DNA from: Thereva unica
Lineage: Eukaryota; Arthropoda; Insecta; Diptera; Therevidae
Length of the DNA stretch: 64,000 nt
Assembly: GCA_949987705.1 (NCBI GenBank)
Contig: OX465283.1
Span: 74,285,720 to 74,349,719 of the forward strand
Reading direction: 5' to 3'
Translations under genes and position numbers: made by a program
Part shown: positions 1 to 10,847 of the stretch, piece after piece
How positions within the stretch are numbered: the first letter of the stretch is position 1
How the letters are laid out: every line of letters starts with the position of its first letter
The notes under the pieces: generated by a model
The model's input: only the letters and a program-made list of their open reading frames with translations
Databases searched by the model: none
What the model was told of the DNA's origin: nothing

Positions 1-666
1 CTTGGGATTTCTTAAGAGGTGCAGGTTCCTCCTCCAGCCATCGGCCCGTGCTGTTATTTATAAATCCTACATTCGGCCTCTTCTCGAATACAACTCCCTC
101 ATTTGGGGCGGCGCTCCAATAACAACCTTAGCATGGTTAGATAAGGTCCAAAAAAAGGCCCTTAAGTTAATTAATGACGATACCGCTTGCTCCACCATCG
201 ACCCCCTATGCCACCGTAGGAATGTAGCAGCACTGACAAAATTTTATCGCTACTATCATAGTGACTGTTCCTCCGAGTTAAACGCTCTCCTGCCTCCACG
301 GCAATCTTATACCCGCAACACCAGATTAGCCCACTCGTCCCATTCCCTGCACCTGCAACTACCCTTTTCACGCACTCAACAAGATATGAATTCGTTTGTA
401 AATAGAACAACTCGACTGTGGAATAATCTCTCGCAGTCGGTATTTCCGAGCTCCTACAACATCCAAGAGTTCAAACGCAGGGTTCATTACCACCTTCTTC
501 AATACCCTCCCGTACCTTCATAATCCCTAACCTATTCCCCCCACCCCTCCCCCGTACTAAGCTTACTGCTAAACATTGCACCATGACGTGGCAAATGACA
601 TGACGGACTAGTAGTACAAAGGGTGACTCCTGAGCTTAGCACTACCACATAAAAAAAAAAAAAAAA
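1..666 (+). mobile_element. LINE-A, 3' end of a non-LTR retrotransposon with poly(A) tail
   Basis: The element enters from outside the window and ends in a 16-base A run at 651-666. Positions 2-523 encode the last 173 residues of a reverse-transcriptase ORF, with the YIRPLLEY and LDKVQKKALKLI segments typical of the RT C-terminus of Jockey/CR1-like LINEs. About 130 bases of 3' UTR follow. A second copy at 25036-25836 is closely similar in both ORF and UTR. Sequence on the right of the tail resumes a BEL/Pao protease frame, so this copy inserted into that element. The clade is inferred from motif style only. Confidence 0.85.
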
Positions 667-1400
667 CTATTATGTCAATTTCTGATGGTTTGTGAAAGTT
701 GGGATCCGCCAACGAGTTGTTTTTAAGGTGTTGTACGTTTGTGGAGGAAATAAATGAAGTTAATCTGTTCAGAATGTACGCTTGAAGCTTTAGTCCGTCG
801 GTCTCCTTCCATCTAGCATACAGTTGCAGGGGAATTCTTCCCCTTGTCATGCCTGCGTCTACTTCGTGCACACCGGTAATCATTATTCGCCTCGGAATAT
901 TCAAACGCTGAGGGTAAGATTCAGAAATTAGAGAAAGTTGCGAACCAGAATCTAGCAAGATGCGGCTGCATACGAATCTTCCCTGATTGTTTAATACCTT
1001 TACTATGGCTGTAGGTAGTAAGAATATTTTCGGAGAGGTATTCAGATGAGGGAGCGATGAAGTTTCTGTTGACATGGTATTGAAACAGAGTTGATTGAAG
1101 CAGAGTTCATTGAAGCAGAGTTGATTGAAGACTTGGGCACATTGTTACTTGATGGATGAAATACTTTAGTTGAAGCTGTTAGGTATTGTTGATTTTGACT
1201 GTCGTGCAATAGTGGATGATGCAGCCCTTTGCATTTATTGCACTTTATTTTGGAGTTGCACACTCGGACAGAATGATTTGGACCTAGGCATTTGAAACAC
1301 AGTGCTTGACTAACCACAAATTCTTTGCGCTTGGTTGGAGATTCACCTTTGAAAGTGTCGCATCGAAAGATTGGATGGTTTGATGCACACTTTGGATATT
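667..1400 (-). pseudogene. BEL/Pao LTR retrotransposon fragment: gag zinc knuckles and protease
   Basis: Read on the minus strand, 1395-1042 encodes a gag C-terminus with two Cys/His knuckles (CFKCLGPNHSVRVC, then CNKCKGLHHPLLH), the arrangement usual in BEL/Pao elements. A frameshift in the overlap at 1042-1075 separates it from the protease frame at 1075-667, whose catalytic segment reads LLDSGSQLSLISE. The frame is then cut by the LINE-A poly(A) tail at 666. No LTR is visible, and the homologous sequence stops near 1400 where AT-rich DNA begins. A short tandem repeat of a GATTGAAGCAGAGTT-like unit at 1080-1135 sits at the gag/protease junction. It is a dead fragment. Confidence 0.8.
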
Positions 1401-1784
1401 ACAAAATTTTTTTTACGTTTTTCGGCTACGTTCAGTTTTAATGACGTTATCGTGCAGGCCATGCGGTGGTATTTTCATTTCAACGTGGGTGGGAAACAAC
1501 ACCATTTTGAAAACTTTGTTGAAATATTTTTTTAAACATTTGTTTTGTTTCTCAAGGAACAATGAGTTATATGTGATTAATAGTTTTCAAATTTTTTTGC
1601 AATACATATACGGTTGAAAACATTCCCGATTTTTTTTTGGAGGTTGCTTGGTTACTTAATTTTTTATAGCGTTTTAAACACGTTAGCCTTTTTTCACAAT
1701 ATTAACGTTCAACTTTTTTTAATATTTATTTGCAAAAATGCTTGGTTTGTACTAAATCAAGGCGAACCTTATGATAAGGGGTAA
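1401..1784. other. AT-rich DNA without a recognisable gene
   Basis: No ORF with coding character, no RNA gene and no clear repeat boundary were seen. The stretch separates the BEL/Pao scrap from the palindromic block. Confidence 0.6.
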
Positions 1785-2725
1785 TCCTAAAGGGTTGAAA
1801 CCACCCCTAAATCGGCTAAAAACAGAAAAAATTGTAAAAAAATTGTTTTTTCAGTTTCAAGTTTATGCATAAAATTCGATTGTGGACTTACTGTCAGGCA
1901 AAAATAAATTATTTTCAACCCTTAAGGGGAAAATTATTTTTTTCGGGAATCGTATAGAAATGACGTACATTGTTTAATCAAAAATCGTAAAGAAAAGTGA
2001 TACTTTTCTATTTAGCAACACTTTTCTTCATGATTTTAGATATAACTTTAATTACAGTGCGATTAATTGTCAACAGAAAATGGCCTACTTTGACCAATTA
2101 TTATTTCTTTACAATTTTTGATTTTCAATGTAAGTATTAATATTTTCTTTGCAATTTTTTATTTTCAATATTAAATGTACGTCATTTCTATACGATTACC
2201 GAAAAAATAGCATGTTCAACGCGCTAAGAAAAGTGAGTTTTCCAGCTCGTGTAAATTTTAATCCACTCGCTCGCTACGCTCGCTCGCGAATTAAATATTT
2301 ACACTCACTGGAAAACTATCACTTTTCTTTACTTGTAGAACAATCTACTATTTTTTGTTATTTGCTTGAAATTTGGTGCAATAGGTATTATTATTTTCAA
2401 TCCTTTCAACTACCCCTACATTAAAATGGTAATTGAAAAAAATTAAAAATTATTGTTTTGCTTTAAAATTTTATTTTCCATTTTTAATCATTAAAACATT
2501 TGGAAAATTTCACTTTTTAAACCCTTTTTTAAGAAGTTATTTGGTTTTATTTAGGAGTGGTTTAACTCCTTTAAGAAAAGGGTTAAAATAAATTTTCCAA
2601 ATGTTTTAATAATATTTCATCAAAAATAAAATTTTATTGCAAAACAATAAATTTCAATTTTTTTCAATTACATTTTTAATTTAGGGGTAGTTTTACCCCC
2701 TTAAGGGTTGAAAATAATAAATTTT
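1785..2725. repeat. Compound foldback-like block of nested inverted repeats
   Basis: Several inverted pairs lie inside one another. A perfect 20-bp pair lies at 1951-1970 and 2175-2194. A longer imperfect pair around 2216-2262 and 2290-2335 flanks a GCTCGCTACGCTCGC centre. Another arm pair of roughly 130-150 bp spans 2397-2700 with its centre near 2545. The motif CCCTTAAGGG with TTGAAA recurs at the edges (about 1790, 1910, 2700). The structure suggests a foldback-type element or stacked MITEs. No coding frame is convincing. Confidence 0.6.
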
Positions 2726-2982
2726 TGTCGGAGGATGACCCGAGTGCATGCAATGCATTCGCTACTTGATTTTCTAAGATTATCGCATTGCGCATATAAG
2801 TTTGTATCCTGTCGTTTTAGATTCCTCATATTTGACACAATTTCTTGAAATGATCTTCTATTTACCCGAAAACGATTTTTAAATTTTTTATTACTAAAAG
2901 TTGGAACACATTTTCCCAGTAGTCGGATGAAACAATCTTTAGCATAGAAAATAAACAGTGGGTGTGTACTTATGTCACGCAT
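2701..2982 (-). pseudogene. PIF/Harbinger-like transposase N-terminal fragment
   Basis: The minus-strand ORF contains a segment reading FRVNRRSFQEIVSNMRNLKRQDTN (residues about 37-61; listed here in part as FRVNRRSFQEIV and RNLKRQDTN). It resembles the region just before the nuclease domain of Harbinger/HARBI1-type transposases. The resemblance stops after about 65 residues and no DDE residues are present, so this is at most a fragment. Several nearby MITEs in the window have the 3-bp TTA target duplications expected of this superfamily. The assignment is from memory of family style and is tentative. Confidence 0.4.
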
Positions 2983-3935
2983 TAGAAGTTATACTTCTTT
3001 GGCGTGATTTTAAGACTGATTTTTAATTTGCTGCATACAAATAATTTATTGGATTTCTTTCTTTTCATTCATTGGAAGGTGGAAGCATCATGATTCCTAC
3101 AAGCTCCAACCTGTCGGTTATGCCGGATTCTAATCCTAACTTAAACCACCTACTAGTCGGCTCATTAGGCTTAGCTACAATTGTATTAAGACGGGCTTAA
3201 GATGCCTCATCAAATTCTCTTAAGACTGGCTAATTTTCTGTGAAAACGTAGTGAATCTTTATATGCGCGCCGACTCTATCAAATTTTATCTACCTGCTAA
3301 TACTGCTCGTATTTCTAAGCCTTACTCTCTTCCTTTTGGTATCTTTCCGCCTTAGCTTCTAACTAAGGATATTTAACTTCTCCTCCACTTGATATTTGAA
3401 AGTCACACGATCGTACTATTATAGTCTATGACGTTCTTGCTTTACCTTTGGCTGACGGCTACAGCGCAGCCGTTTGCTTGGCTAATCTCCGGCATTCCAA
3501 AAGGACATGAAAACTTTTTCATTTACTTTAACTTGTAGTTAACCACGGTGCCTTCAAAAACCTACATGGTTAAGCATAAACTTTCGTGGTTAAGTGAAAT
3601 GATGCAGCATAACCACAGCTTACCTTGTGGTTTACCATAGTAAGGTTTTTGAACGCGTTTCAGATGGAGGTACATTATGCTCTCGTAACTCACCTCTCCA
3701 TGCTCTCTCTTTACCCATCGTCCCGTTTGTAATGAACTTGTGAAGAGAAGACGAAGGTTTGAGCGGGAGCATCAGTGATTTCGAAGACGAATCAAAGGAA
3801 CAATACCAAAAATAAATTGCTGGCGATATAGATTAAGATTGGAGAAAATATATCGGATTCATTGTAAAATTTTGTCTGAAGAATGAATTAATTACCTAGT
3901 GTTTGGTTTTATGGCTCATTCTTTTAATTTTTATA
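2983..3935. other. No gene recognised
   Basis: Mixed-composition DNA. A weak inverted pair (CCTTCAAAAACCTAC near 3550 and GTAAGGTTTTTGAACG near 3640) may mark a small MITE. Nothing else could be supported. Confidence 0.5.
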
Positions 3936-3939
3936 GTAT

Positions 3940-4245
3940 TGCATTCGCCATGTAAAATTGGCCCCCTCAAATTTTCGAATTCAAGTATCAAATTCGTATT
4001 CAGCATGCTCAAAAACATAAATACAAGTTTTGAACTTATTTATACAAATTTTGAAAAATTATGTCCGCCATATTGGATCCGCCATTTGGAATTTCCTAAC
4101 TTTCACATCAAATTCGTAATCGGCATGCCCAAAACCATCTAGATACAAGTTTCGAGTTTATTTCTACAATGTTTTAAAAATGATGTCCGCCATATTGGAT
4201 TCGACATTGTGAATTTTCAGTTTTTGACATCAAGTTCGTGATCAG
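3940..4245 (+). repeat. Degenerate tandem repeat, about 122-bp unit, 2.5 copies
   Basis: Successive copies share the segments ATCAAATTCGTA, CAGCATGC or CGGCATGC, AGATACAAGTTT and ATGTCCGCCATATTGGAT at about 122-bp spacing. ORFs across it are by-products of the repeat. Confidence 0.65.
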
Positions 4246-4639
4246 CGAGGTCGATTGCCCTATAATACCGAATTTCGTCCAAATTCATCAATATTTAGAC
4301 TTTTGTCCACGTTTTCGGCAATTCGTTCCACTGTGTGCCGTGTCGTGTTTTTGAAACCAACCGATCATTATTCATGGTTAAATTACATGATCTTGGAAAA
4401 AGTTAATAGGTGGACCCGAATCTTCGCCTGTGCCAAGGAATTCTCCTCAGTCCTTTGTGTATGGCCATAATACTTTTTCCAAAATTACATATTGGCTTTG
4501 GAGTAATGTATGTATACTGCTATCACAACTTGTAAATTGAGACTGTTACACAGAGCTAACCTCTCAACCGTTCAAAATTGAATCAATACGCTGACGATAC
4601 ACTTGTATGAGATACAAGTGTCTCACCTATCTTCTTTTC

Positions 4640-5300
4640 TTCTTCTTTCTTTAAACTCCTTTAATCCCTCATGGGACATAGGGCGGAAACAGTTATTTTG
4701 CGCTACAGCTCTTAGCTCCGACCAGGATCTCCCAGCTGTTGCGGCTTCTTCTAGTAGGGTTCTCCTCCACGTTGTTCTAGGTCTTCCTACTCGACGGGAA
4801 CCTTGCGGATTCCAGTCAAGGGAATGTTTGGCTAGATTTTCGTTTTCGCGTCGCAAGGTTGGCCAACCCAATTCCATTTCCTTCGCCTGATTTGGTCGTC
4901 TATTCTTTCTTGGCAGGCACGGCGCCATAGTTCTTCGTTTGAAATTCTATCTTGCCAGCGGATTTTTAGGATACGACGAAGGCGTTGATGAAGACTTGTA
5001 AGCGCCCTGTGATGAATTGGGTGACTTCCCATGTTTCGCAACCGTGCAAAAGAACTGCCTTAACGTTGGAGTTGAACAGCCGCAATTTGGTGTTAGTTGA
5101 GATCTCCATTGATCTCCATATGCGGGCAGGCATGCATATGCGCCTCGTGCTTTATTTATTCTGGAACATACATCTTCTTCTGCCCCACCATTTTCGGTAA
5201 TAATGCTACCGAAGTAGCAGGATTTCTTTACCAGTTCCAAGTCACGGTTATTCAGCGCTGTCCGTTCAATGGTGTTTGCATTTATCCGCATTTCTTTAGT
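4640..5300 (-). pseudogene. RTE-like LINE: C-terminal region
   Basis: Frames at 4947-5291 (ELVKKSCYFGSIITENGG, then RINKARGAYACL) and 4623-4928 (GRPRTTWRRTLLEE, then GRSWSELRAVAQNN) match the end of RTE-like ORF2 proteins, where a W-R-R motif and S-W-x-E-L motif precede a short tail. The same tail, 5'-truncated to 86 bp, is found at 24299-24384. Frames are shifted relative to one another. Confidence 0.8.
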
Positions 5301-5319
5301 TTTAGTCGGATTTAGCCTT

Positions 5320-5806
5320 CGTTTAACATGTTTGTCATGAGGTCCTGGTGTCTGTGGGACAGCAAACAGATATCATCGGCGTAGTCAAGTTCCTTAAGGC
5401 GGTCTACCAAACCCCATTGTATGCCGCCTGTTCTATTATCTAGAAGAGCGCCGACAAGGATGCCATTTATTACTAAATAGTAATGGCGAAAGTAGGCATC
5501 CTTGTCGTACTCCTGAGCTCACCTCAAAGCTGTCGGATAATTTTTCATTATGGAGAATTCTGCATTTGGAATTGTTATATAGGGCTTTTATCAATTCTAT
5601 TATTTTATCAGGCAATCCACGTCGCCGTAGTGCCTATTGACCGAGTCGAACGCTTTCTCATAATCTACGAAAGCAAGGTAAAGGGGGGATCGGAATTCAG
5701 TAGACTGCTCCACTAGTATTCTCAAGGTGTTAATATGATCAATACATGAGCGGCCCTTCCTGAATCCGGCCTGCTGCCTCCTCAAGCGTTCTGTCAACTG
5801 CCTCAC
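5320..5806 (-). pseudogene. RTE-like LINE: reverse transcriptase core with YADD
   Basis: The minus strand reads QAGFRKGRSCIDHI and VDYEKAFDSVNR (RT motifs with the first catalytic Asp), then SGVRQGCLLSP, then DYADDICLLSHRHQDL near 5340-5390. YADD is the catalytic box. A frameshift near 5470-5600 breaks continuity, so the frames do not form one ORF, but all main RT motifs can be located in order. Confidence 0.8.
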
Positions 5807-5811
5807 TTATC

Positions 5812-6768
5812 CTAGATAGTAATATATGGGACAAAATTTTGCCCACTGTAGATAGTAAACAGATGCCTCTCCAGTTGTCGCATACTGTTAGGTCCCCCTT
5901 TTTTGGTAATTTGACTATGATACCTTCCGTCCAATCCTCCGGAAAGGTACAGGTGTTCCAGGCTATATTTAGGATTGGCTGAAGCGCATCTGCTATGAGG
6001 CTTGAGTCGGCTTTCAACAATTCTGGGGGGTGCCATCTTTCCCAGCTGCTTTACCATTGGCTGCTTTACCGTCTTGGAAAGGCCCCGGTTGGTGATTCTT
6101 ATTGGCTGTGCATTGTTGTTGTTTTCCTGAGGTTCCTGTGTAAGTGGACCATTCAGGGCGGCGAAGAAGTAATCTCTCCATCTTTGGAGTTGCTCTTCGT
6201 CGCTGCACAGCAGCCTTCCATCCGCAACTCTTAACGGCATGCTTTTTAGTAGAGTGCTTTCCCGAGAGCTTTTTAGGTATTTGGTACAGCACCTTACTGT
6301 TGCCTGTGTTTGCCGCGTTTTCCGCTTTTTCTGGAGCTCATTTATCTGCTGCCTTTTATCACGCCGGACACTTCTCTTAACCTCCCGATGTAATTGGGAG
6401 TATTCCCGTTCTAGTTGGTGACGTCTTTCCGGGTCGTTTGTAGAGTTTACGTTATTTTTGAGGGCCCTTCTGCGTTCTATTTTTTGCCAGATTGTGTCCG
6501 AGTTCCAGTGTTGCTGGTTTCTTTGGACATAACCGATGCTCGTTTCCGCAGCCGTCAATATCGCGCCCTTTGTCGTACTCCACAATTCTTCAATATTTGT
6601 GCCGTCAGAAACGGTTTGCTGGTTTAATAATTCTTGTAGTTTTCCAGCAAATTCCCGCTTTTTAACGCTCTCCCGCAGAAGGTCTACGTTAAATCGTCTA
6701 CGGGTTCTAGCATCATGTTGCACGTTTCTGATTGCGGCGATTTTAAGGCAAATAGTTGCTACAACCAA
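5812..6768 (-). pseudogene. RTE-like LINE: linker and start of reverse transcriptase
   Basis: A 318-residue open frame covers the region between endonuclease and RT. It contains a basic linker (HWNSDTIWQKIERRRALK, about residues 86-103), typical of LINE proteins with a W-x-x-D-x-I motif. A frame change near 6010-6050 moves the RT start to 5739-6020, which reads ILNIAWNTCTFPEDW and then NWRGICLLST, the RT motif-0/1 region. The C-terminal third of the 318-residue ORF therefore drifts out of the true frame. Confidence 0.75.
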
Positions 6769-6997
6769 ATGGTGGTCGCTTCCAGTATCCGCTCCCCTGA
6801 AACTCCTGACATCCTCAAGAATAGTTCTCTATCTGCGGCTGACGGCCACGTGATCTATCTGATTTCTCGTTCTACCATGGGGGATACCCAGGTCTCTTTG
6901 TGTATCTTCTTGTGACAAAAGCAAGTTCCACCTACCATGAGTTGGTGGGAACTACAAAAGTCAACGAAAAGCTCACCATTGTTATTGGTAACTTGGC

Positions 6998-7323
6998 TTA
7001 GACCTTGGTTTCCAATTGTATAATATGTTCAAGGCCGGTGTTGTCACGGCCGACCTGTGCGTTTAAGTCACCCATTAAAACAAAGATCTCTCCCCTTGGA
7101 ATAGAGCGAAAAACCTCATTCAGCCGCAAATAGAACTCGTCCTTGATGTCATCTTCTTCAGTTGGAGCATAGCATTGGACTACCGTAGTACTTCTTAGTC
7201 TGGTCCGCAGGCGCACGGTAATAATCCTCTCAGAAAATGGTGACCAGCTAATGAGGCTGGACCTGGCTTCTTTGGTGAGTATTACGCCAACGCCACTCCT
7301 ACGGCTTTCAGTTTCGTTTCTAC
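6998..7323 (-). pseudogene. RTE-like LINE: endonuclease middle and C-terminal part
   Basis: The frame continues the endonuclease left of the insertion with a GVGVILTKEA-like segment, then TTVVQCYAPTEEDD and IFVLMGDLNAQVG. The GDLNAQVG box carries the conserved D and N of the endonuclease active site. The ORF called from Met starts at 7216, but in-frame homology extends up to the insertion point. Divergence and downstream stops show it is not functional. Confidence 0.8.
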
Positions 7324-7467
7324 CAGAATATGTTTCAAACGGAAACGTAAAAATATAAAATAGTAAAAAAACGCACGTGCAGTTGGTATTTCAATTTTAT
7401 TCAATAAGTGTACTTCAATATTTGCAAACTTACAACCTAATCATGCAACCTATGCTAATATATAAAT

Positions 7468-8020
7468 ACTAGCTGGGACCCGGTGCGCCTACGCTGCACC
7501 CATAAGTCAATAGTAAACAATAAAAACCATCCATTGACTTAATATTTTTCGAGATATGAATTTTACACAGATGAAATGCCTCAAAGAACATGGGTCTTGC
7601 GTCGGCCGCCATGAATCGGTATATTGAGTCTACTACATTGCTTATTGTATTCTACTTATCATACCCTTTCATTTGATACCCATGTTGAGGGGATTGTGAA
7701 GAAAGTGGTAATCCGGCCTCTTTAGACGGCCGCCATGGATCTAAAGATATATTTTGTATACTACATTGCTTATTGTATTCTACTTATCATACCCTTTCAT
7801 TTGATACCCATGTCGAGGTGGTTGTGAAGAAAGTGGTACCCCGCCCTCTTGAGACGGCCGCCATGGATATAAAGATATATTTTGTATACTACATTGCTTA
7901 TTATATTCTACTTAACATACCCTTTCATTTGATACCCATGTTGAGGTGGTTGTGAAGAAAGTGGTAATCCGGCCTCTTGAGACGGCCGCCATGGATCTAA
8001 AGATATATTTTGTATACTAC
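7468..8020 (+). mobile_element. Truncated interspersed element with 128-bp tandem units
   Basis: It starts ACTAGCTGGGACCCGGTGCG, as does the longer copy at 41838. It holds about three copies of the 128-bp unit with the landmark GCCGCCATGGAT, then stops inside a unit at 8020. The 3' end present in the long copy is missing. The element type (Helitron/DINE-like or SINE-like) is not settled. Confidence 0.75.
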
Positions 8021-8255
8021 TCTATTCTTGTCTCGCTTTAATTTTATAAGTTTATTTTCTCTTTCTTTCTCCTTAACCTTATGGAGAAATATTATTATTA
8101 AAATATTTTTTTACACGTATCTTTTTCGATGTTTTTAATGTCACCATTAGAATCCGCGCGAAATTCTACATAAGTTTCATATGTCATTTTCATATGAAAC
8201 ATAAAATTTGACGTTTCTTTGCCGGGCGAAGTTTTGTGTATGTCGCGAGTGATAT

Positions 8256-8490
8256 TTTAGTGTTTTTCACCTGTTTTTCCTGACCTTTCAGGTAAGTAAC
8301 GTGATGTGGTGTGTTTATTGTTCACCTGTGAAAAGTTGTGTGCGTTGTAGGTGTGGGAAATTGTGTTTTCTTGTGTGAAAATAGGTGGATAAAAATGATA
8401 GGTTATATCCGTCATTTTCCACCTAAAAATGCTATTTTTCACCTGTAATGTGTGAAATAGACACAACACATATTGTACAGGTGAAATGAT
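8256..8490. promoter_or_regulatory. Cluster of CACCTG/CAGGTG motifs
   Basis: Four exact CACCTG hexamers on either strand (near 8261, 8322, 8440 and 8478), mostly within TTCACCTGT, plus four near matches, lie within 235 bp. CACCTG is the core bound by Snail/ZEB-type factors in animals. No gene is attached, so any function is speculation. Confidence 0.25.
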
Positions 8491-9164
8491 ATGTAGCACA
8501 TATTGCGCAAGTTTCCTTAACTTGGATGTGCTTTTTATATGTTATTTAGTTAAATTCGGTTTGTTTACATTCTTCTGTTGTTGTTGTTGTCTGTGACTTT
8601 CAATTATCTTTATTTTTATTAATTCGGCTTGTCTCGTTTCAGATAAAATTTGCAGGTAAATATGATCTTCTAGTTTGGTTTTAATATTTTATTAATAATT
8701 TCATCCATTTTTTTAGGTTTTTAGGTAATGGGCAAGTATCAACTTGCTATTGTTTGTAAAGTAAACAAACAAACATAAATAACTAGGTAAGTAATATTTT
8801 TCTGCAAAATTATATTATTGTATTGATTTTTAAGTTAATTTTGATTTCAGGTTTATTTTCATTTTATATTTCAGGGCTAATGTTTATTATTTATTTCTTA
8901 TGTTTCAGGATTTATTTATTAAAATTCAATGGATTGTATATATATATATTTTTTTCTTCATTTCAGCATACTTCATAAGTTTAATTTAGTTTTTAAGTTT
9001 ATTTCAAAATTCATTTTGAAGTTTATTTATTTTTAAGTCTTAGAATTAGGGTAAATAGATTAAGTTTATAGATTCTTATGATAAATTAAATTTGTATTTT
9101 ATATGTGTTGTGTTTTTTTTTTTGCAATCCTGTCCCCTTTCAGGTTGATGTGTTCGGGGCCGAA

Positions 9165-9387
9165 CAGAATATAAGAAGGACTCACCGTTTGGGCAGGTAT
9201 GCTCCCCCGCATCGGGCCATCTGGTCTCGCTAAGTCCCATGATCTTGATTTTATATGGATTCATCTCGTTAAGGACTTCATCCAGCCGTCCCTCAACAAG
9301 CAGTGTTCTCACATTCCATGATCCGATTCGTGTCCTTGTTCGAAAAGCAAAGGTCGTCGTCGTGTTGTACATCCGGTTCCGAGGCAT
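9165..9387 (-). pseudogene. RTE-like LINE: endonuclease N-terminus
   Basis: From Met at 9387 the frame reads an APE-type endonuclease start: RIGSWNVRTLL, then IKIMGLSETRWPDAG and ESFLYS. The N of SWNVRTL and the E of SETRW are the expected metal-site residues. The frame is genuine only to 9165. The last residues of the apparent ORF (to 9076) are translated from inserted DNA. The same protein region occurs in copy 2 at 18535-18824. Confidence 0.85.
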
Positions 9388-9683
9388 TGTTTGCCGATTC
9401 GTAGCAATAGTGTTTTTTATGGGAGCGGGTTGCTAACCCTCAGCCCAACCGACTTAAAACTCTGTTTTGTGGCGCAGAGAGCTCGCCATTCGCCCGTCTC
9501 CCGTTAGCTCCTTTCGAAGAAGTACCCTAGGGGCACCGCGAGGAGGTGGGAATAGGACTTGCTAACAGGTCTGCTAGGTGTTCGTCTGCAGTGACTTTTC
9601 TCGGGTCTTGACAGAAGTGACAAATCGGGTGCCCCCACTTTCCGAGGTCTTTGTTAGCCGTTCGCCCCCCCCCCCCCCCCCCT

Positions 9684-10420
9684 ATCAAAGCCACGGAAAA
9701 ACTCCAAACACACGTCAACAACATAATAGATCATGGGAGTCGAGATGAATCACAGATTCAAGTAGAACCCACACGTAAGACTCAAACTGAAAAACGCCCT
9801 GATAAAAGTAGCAGCCCTGAAGCCGTTAATTAATTTTAACACGCTTCCAAGAGAAACTAAAACCTTGCTCTTTAAGACAATGTATTTTGATAATATATTT
9901 TGCAGTCAGCTGCGTAACTTGAACGCAGCCGAAACAATATATGAATCGGCAAAAATTACACTAATCCTGACATACTAAGCTAATCCACTAATCCAGCTAA
10001 TGCAAAATAAACTTCGCAAACTAATCATGCACCCGAATGAATAGGTAAGAAAAATAGACAATGAAGGCATTGTGAAAGCGGCAGTGTTAGCGAACAAAAT
10101 GAAATACAAATGAATAGTAAGCTGAAGACTTGGACATGTAATTTATTTCCCTCCATAGCCTCTCGCACAAAAACCCCTTCATCCATCGACATCGTGAACC
10201 CTCATCGGCTACGAATTTTCATTTCCCCTTAATAATGATAATCCCAGTGCGCATAAAGAATGGGAGTTGAAATTCTTGCCTTCCACTGCCTCCACCCCTT
10301 CGCCCATATCCTTCGAGCTGCGCCTTCTCGTATTCCTGCGTTACGCATTCCTGTGTTGCGAATTCCTCAAAATTTACTCTCATATTTTCAAAACGCGCCT
10401 AACCAAGTACATATAACTTC
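9684..10420. other. No recognised gene; short polar ORF tail at its left edge
   Basis: An open frame on + from 9684 to 9833 encodes about 50 very polar residues (ending KSSSPEAVN) immediately outside the LINE poly-C. It has no start of its own and is not recognised. The rest to 10420 shows nothing supportable. Confidence 0.4.
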
Positions 10421-10847
10421 AAAATATTTTGAATTCAATTACTTTATTACTTGTTTTGAACTTGGCCAAGAAACTCTAACATGAACAAAAGCAAAAATTG
10501 GTTACACAAGAAGAATACGAATGTTGGGCAATAATCGGCGTGTATTATTCGTATGATTCAGTTTCTAATTTATTGCAGATTGTTTGCTTTAAAAATACAA
10601 ACAACATTGATTCAAAACCCTCAATTTGCTGCGCAATACTATGTCGAGAAATAAAACATTGGGGGAAATAAGTTCTAATCCAGTTGCACTTGTTTAATTC
10701 CGAAAATATGGACGACCTTCGAAATTTTGCACGTTTATTTTGGTTCGATCAATATTTGTTTCACTGTGTGTGGCTAAGCGCCCGTGTACAGTATAAAAAG
10801 GAAGCAGCTTGCTCAAAATTTAATATAACCTATTTTTTGTTGAAACA
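10421..10847 (+). promoter_or_regulatory. Promoter of paralogue 1
   Basis: This stretch aligns with 31784-32236 upstream of paralogue 2, and its last 310 bp or so also align with the region upstream of paralogue 3. The TATA box TATAAAAAG lies at 10792-10800, 56 bp before the ATG. A GTTTGC motif at 10582-10587 is conserved, but its inverted partner is mutated here (ACAAAC, 10597-10602). The conserved block includes the apparent 5' leader. Confidence 0.8.

Larger units (their letters stand above)
7332..9164. mobile_element. 1.8-kb insertion with 8-bp TSD and hairpin ends, no TIR seen
   Basis: The LINE endonuclease is interrupted by 1833 bp flanked by CAGAATAT (7324-7331 and 9165-9172). The left end is a small hairpin (GTTTC-AAACG-GAAAC). 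The right end is another (TTCGG-GG-CCGAA). The two termini are not inverted copies of each other. Inside are a truncated 128-bp-repeat element (7468-8020), a CACCTG-rich segment (8256-8490) and AT-rich DNA with many splice-like motifs. No transposase is visible. The superfamily is unresolved; an 8-bp duplication is seen in hAT and P elements. Confidence 0.7.
4622..9683 (-). mobile_element. RTE-like LINE copy 1, nearly full length, interrupted
   Basis: A non-LTR element on the minus strand. The 5' end is a poly-G (poly-C on +, 9666-9683) followed by UTR. The endonuclease starts near 9387 and the C-terminal ORF ends near 4640. A (GAA)n-type tail lies at about 4631-4650. A 1833-bp insertion at 7332-9164, flanked by the 8-bp duplication CAGAATAT, splits the endonuclease. 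Several frameshifts and stops inactivate the element. The simple-repeat tail and the domain order EN-linker-RT-C-terminal WRR/SW motif fit RTE-type LINEs. The clade name is inference. Confidence 0.85.

Noticed and set aside
5453..5515. Inverted pair CGACAAGGATGCC/GGCATCCTTGTCG
   Set aside because: One half is the conserved RT segment encoding RQGC and the other the following coding sequence. The match is short and explained by coding.
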